A stretch of 7,202 bases of DNA from Candidatus Zixiibacteriota bacterium. Lineage in GTDB: Bacteria > Zixibacteria > MSB-5A5 > WJJR01. Under the pieces are notes generated by a model that saw only the letters and a program-made list of their open reading frames with translations, was not told the DNA's origin and did no database searches. A program made the position numbers and the translations under genes. Positions within the stretch are counted from its first letter, which is position 1, and each line of letters opens with the position of its first letter. Below are positions 5,551 through 7,202 of this stretch, one piece after another. The stretch spans positions 1 through 7,202 of the forward strand of contig JAGVEK010000277.1 of the NCBI GenBank assembly GCA_020058315.1. Reading direction: 5' to 3'.

Positions 5551-6342
5551 CTAAACTCTCCCCAGCCACGCCCGCACGGCGGTCTGGATCAGGAGAATGT
5601 AATCGTTGACCAGCTCGGGCGCGACCTGTTCGACGCGAGTCTTCAGCACGGCCAATTTGCTGATCGGTGTCGCGAATGCCGCAGTCTCTTCTGATTGGAA
5701 CATCGCGATCAGAACCATCAACTGATCAGTCAGGTGCTTCTTCGCGGCAGGATCAGAGGCCTCGGCCATGTCGAGTTCGGCGAAGAACGAGGCCACCTCA
5801 TCGGCAAAGTGCTGCTCCGCCTCCTCCTGCCAGGCGGCGTAAGCTTCCTTCTTGCCGCCAAGTGAGACATTCACTCGTTCCGGGCGTTCCTCGGGAGGCA
5901 CGGCCCGCGGCGGCGCGGACGGTTGGTCATCGACCCCAAAGCCGACACCGATCTTGTCGTCCTTGATATGCATGCCGACTTTCTTGGGCGGCTTTGGTTC
6001 CTCGGTTTCCCTCTGGCTGGTCGCAGCCTTGGTGTCGCCGAATCCAACGCTGAAATTGCTGATCCCGGTCCGGGGCGGTTTGGAGGCCTCAGGGGGGCGA
6101 TCCCCTCCCCCGCGCACACGCATGTGGAAAGCGGTGGCGTTACCATAGGCGTCAACCGTTGCCGATTTGGCGCTGATACGTCCGTCGAGGATCAACTCGC
6201 CGATGGCGTTGATCAACTCCTGTTCATTGACCTTGGGGAACTTTCGGATGACGATGTCGGAGTGGATCGTCATCGCGGGGTCTTTGCGGGCGTATTCCTG
6301 CAACAGTTCCCAGACCGCTTCTTTGAGTTCCTGCTGAGCCAT
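5551..6342 (-). CDS. Unrecognised 263-residue protein with a disordered linker and helical C-terminus
   Basis: The frame is open from 6684, but the start is placed at ATG 6342 (MAQQELKEAVW) because GGGGGAG (6357-6351) lies 8 bases upstream and the sequence before it is low-quality, unlike protein. Residues 1-77 have a helix-helix-strand pattern compatible with a small winged-helix-like domain. Residues 78-160 are rich in Pro, Glu, Lys and Gly and look disordered, with two similar motifs, SVGFGD (98-103) and GVGFGVDD (132-139). Residues 165-263 are strongly helical (AYAAWQEEAEQHFADEV and following). There is no signal peptide or membrane segment, so it is probably cytoplasmic. It is followed after 16 bases by the membrane-protein gene and then lpxC-fabZ. 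I do not recognise the family and assign no function. Confidence 0.8.
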   Translation of the reverse strand: MAQQELKEAVWELLQEYARKDPAMTIHSDIVIRKFPKVNEQELINAIGELILDGRISAKSATVDAYGNATAFHMRVRGGGDRPPEASKPPRTGISNFSVGFGDTKAATSQRETEEPKPPKKVGMHIKDDKIGVGFGVDDQPSAPPRAVPPEERPERVNVSLGGKKEAYAAWQEEAEQHFADEVASFFAELDMAEASDPAAKKHLTDQLMVLIAMFQSEETAAFATPISKLAVLKTRVEQVAPELVNDYILLIQTAVRAWLGRV

Positions 6343-6350
6343 CGGGTTAT

Positions 6351-6368
6351 CTCCCCCGCCGCGGCGGG
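6351..6368 (-). promoter_or_regulatory. Ribosome binding site overlapped by a 14-bp palindrome
   Basis: On the minus strand GGGGGAG (6357-6351) is a strong Shine-Dalgarno sequence for the 263-residue gene starting at 6342. Its first three bases belong to the perfect palindrome CCCGCCGCGGCGGG (6355-6368). In RNA a CCCGC/GCGGG stem with a CGCG loop could form and partly hide the site. The binding site decides the start codon; the regulatory effect is inference. Confidence 0.6.
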
Positions 6369-6385
6369 CTGCCATACACTCCGGT

Positions 6386-6411
6386 CGAGACTGCGGTAAT
6401 TGACCGCCTCG
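6386..6411. repeat. Hairpin in the leader of the 263-residue gene
   Basis: GCGGT (6393-6397) pairs with ACCGC (6403-6407) around an AATTG loop. After a 3-base bulge (6390-6392), CGAG (6386-6389) pairs with CTCG (6408-6411), giving 9 bp in total. It lies about 45 bases upstream of the start at 6342, so it could be part of the leader mRNA. No known riboswitch or operator is recognised. Confidence 0.45.
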
Positions 6412-6470
6412 CTTATCCCCTCTGTGGGCGATCGTCCGCGCCGACATCAGGATACAATGATCGTCCCGTG

Positions 6471-6550
6471 GGAACAACCCCAAGTTGGGGGTTCCAACGG
6501 GCTGACCGAGACCCCGGACGGGGTGGCCCTGACCCCCGGGGCGTGGGGTC
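6471..6550. repeat. Three consecutive G/C-rich hairpins after the four-helix-bundle gene
   Basis: Three stems follow one another. GGAAC-AA-CCCC (6471-6481) pairs with GGGG-GTTCC (6487-6495), with an AA bulge and an AAGTT loop. ACCCCG (6511-6516) pairs with CGGGGT (6519-6524) as an almost continuous palindrome. GACCCC (6531-6536) pairs with GGGGTC (6545-6550). They begin 10 bases after the stop codon of the four-helix-bundle gene. As a set they could act as a transcript end or stabilising structure, or be a decayed palindromic repeat. No T-run follows, so a standard intrinsic terminator is not supported. The rest of the 6343-6559 gap shows no gene. Confidence 0.55.
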
Positions 6551-6559
6551 TTGGGTCGT

Positions 6560-7202
6560 TCATTGTCCCTGCTTGCGGTTGTGGCGTCGTTCACGATAGA
6601 GGCGCTCGGTGAATCCGCCCTCTTGCTTGAAAGTAGCAGCCTGTGCGGCCAACTGCCGGTCAAGCAGGCTGCACGCCACAGCAATCAGGGCGAGCACGCC
6701 GTTCGCCGCGATTTCGGGGTAGGTGGACGGTGTGCATGAAGTGGACGGCATGGACGAAGTGGACGGCGTGGACGCAGTGGACGGAGGCGTCGGGAGTGCC
6801 TGTCCACTTGGTTGAATCTGTTCACCCTGTCCATGCAGTCCACTTTGTCCACTCAGTCCAGTCTTCACCTCCCGCGCCCACTGCGCCACAGCATCCGCCG
6901 TGGCTGGCCGTCGGGCAATCAGGGCTGCGCGGCGCGGGTCGTTTCGGTCCCACAGGGGCAGGCTGCGCTGTCGCAGGAAGTCTTCATAGTCCAGTCGCAG
7001 TTCTTCGAGGCTGGCACGGGCGACATTCGTCAGCTTGAGTTCCGTTTTCTTCGATGTCCCCGAGGCCTGGCTCCCCTCGGCTATATTCTGCACTCCGGAG
7101 CGCGCCGCCTGCACCATCTGGTCGTGGGTCCGGCTGCGCTTGGCAATGTACTTGTCACAGAACCGCACCGTAACATCATAGACCAGTTCCGCCACTTGAA
7201 AA
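6560..7202 (-). CDS. Four-helix-bundle protein of the 23S rRNA intervening-sequence (IVS) type, cut by the right edge
   Basis: The frame runs open through the right edge. GTG at 7195 could start it (211 residues), but in-frame codons before it read F-Q, and family members usually have a few residues before the AELVYD segment, so the true start is probably outside. Conserved family text includes RSRTHDQMVQAARSG, NIAEGSQASGTSKKTELKL and NVARASLEELRLDYEDFLR (within 20-75 from the GTG). A low-complexity loop (about 112-159) encoded by repeats follows. The C-terminal part, SLLDRQLAAQAATFKQEGG with TERLYRERR (about 177-203), fits the four-helix-bundle suffix segment. Relatives are encoded in insertions of 23S rRNA genes and are related to the Avd protein of diversity-generating retroelements, but no rRNA or reverse transcriptase is seen here. 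The cellular function is unknown. The stop at 6560 is 217 bases before the next start. Confidence 0.85.
   Translation of the reverse strand, partial: FQVAELVYDVTVRFCDKYIAKRSRTHDQMVQAARSGVQNIAEGSQASGTSKKTELKLTNVARASLEELRLDYEDFLRQRSLPLWDRNDPRRAALIARRPATADAVAQWAREVKTGLSGQSGLHGQGEQIQPSGQALPTPPSTASTPSTSSMPSTSCTPSTYPEIAANGVLALIAVACSLLDRQLAAQAATFKQEGGFTERLYRERRHNRKQGQ
6723..6864. repeat. Mirrored 9-bp tandem repeat array inside the four-helix-bundle gene
   Basis: On the plus strand TGGACGNNG-type units start every 9 bases at 6724, 6733 (degenerate), 6742, 6751, 6760, 6769 and 6778. After a short spacer the reverse-complement unit GTCCAN follows with the same period at 6802, 6811 (degenerate), 6820, 6829, 6838, 6847 and 6856. 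Seven units thus face seven inverted units, and the array can fold back into a long imperfect hairpin. Because 9 is three codons, unit gain or loss keeps the frame. On the coding strand the right half reads S-G-Q-like repeats and the left half S-T-P/S-T-S repeats, placed in the loop between conserved helices. Confidence 0.85.

Noticed and set aside
6449..6477. Promoter-like pair on the minus strand, TTGTTC (6477-6472) and TATCCT (6454-6449), 17 bases apart
   Set aside because: Each box matches the sigma-70 consensus only partly, the first box lies inside a hairpin, and consensus use in this phylum is unknown.
6448..6563. Small frame starting at ATG 6563-6561, overlapping the four-helix-bundle stop
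   Set aside because: It has about 38 codons, passes through the G/C-rich hairpins, has no ribosome binding site and no recognisable product.
6343..6684. Upstream extension of the 263-residue gene to 6684
   Set aside because: The extension would overlap the four-helix-bundle gene, encodes low-quality sequence through the hairpin region, and ignores the strong ribosome binding site before 6342.
6723..6864. 9-bp array as a CRISPR or replication-origin iteron
   Set aside because: Units are contiguous with no spacers, lie within a coding frame, and no replication initiator is nearby.
6560..7202. Four-helix-bundle gene as part of a diversity-generating retroelement or a 23S rRNA insertion
   Set aside because: No reverse transcriptase, template/variable repeats or rRNA sequence occurs in the window; only the protein family resemblance remains.

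Overview
All the real genes in this window lie on the minus strand, so the gene order is read from right to left. The core is a lipid A (endotoxin) biosynthesis cluster: a fused lpxC-fabZ gene (3395-4792), lpxA (2487-3281), a Gfo/Idh/MocA-family oxidoreductase (1468-2490) and lpxB (39-1184). Ten codons of a further gene are cut by the left edge. The organism is therefore a Gram-negative, outer-membrane bacterium. Fusion of LpxC to FabZ is characteristic of Bacteroidota and relatives (FCB-type lineages). With the high G+C (roughly 55-65% in stretches counted by hand) and the dispersed palindromes, I suspect an uncultured FCB-type phylum such as Zixibacteria, but this is only a guess.

Right to left: 6560-7202 is a four-helix-bundle (23S rRNA intervening-sequence type) protein cut by the right edge. 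Its variable loop is made of a 9-bp tandem repeat followed by the same repeat in inverted orientation. The gap 6343-6559 holds several hairpins and no gene. 5551-6342 is an unrecognised 263-residue protein with a helical C-terminus. 4794-5534 is an unrecognised single-pass membrane protein of lower G+C in parts, ending one base before lpxC-fabZ. The 113-bp gap between lpxC-fabZ and lpxA holds two small hairpins. lpxA and the oxidoreductase overlap by 4 bp (ATGA). The 283-bp gap between the oxidoreductase and lpxB is packed with palindromic repeats, one of which contains the oxidoreductase stop codon.

How the genes work together: LpxA acylates UDP-GlcNAc at the 3 position, LpxC removes the 2-acetyl group, and LpxB later joins UDP-diacylglucosamine to lipid X to make the disaccharide. 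FabZ dehydrates the same hydroxyacyl-ACP pool that LpxA draws on, so the fusion joins two enzymes competing for related substrates. LpxD, the UDP-diacylglucosamine pyrophosphatase (LpxH/I/G) and LpxK are not in this window. The oxidoreductase between lpxA and lpxB occupies the position of gnnA in Acidithiobacillus, which raises the possibility of a 3-amino sugar lipid A, although no gnnB aminotransferase is present here.

I found no CRISPR array, tRNA, rRNA, transposase or complete new defence-type system. The least explained structures are the palindrome cluster upstream of lpxB, the mirrored 9-bp array, and the two unknown genes ahead of lpxC-fabZ.
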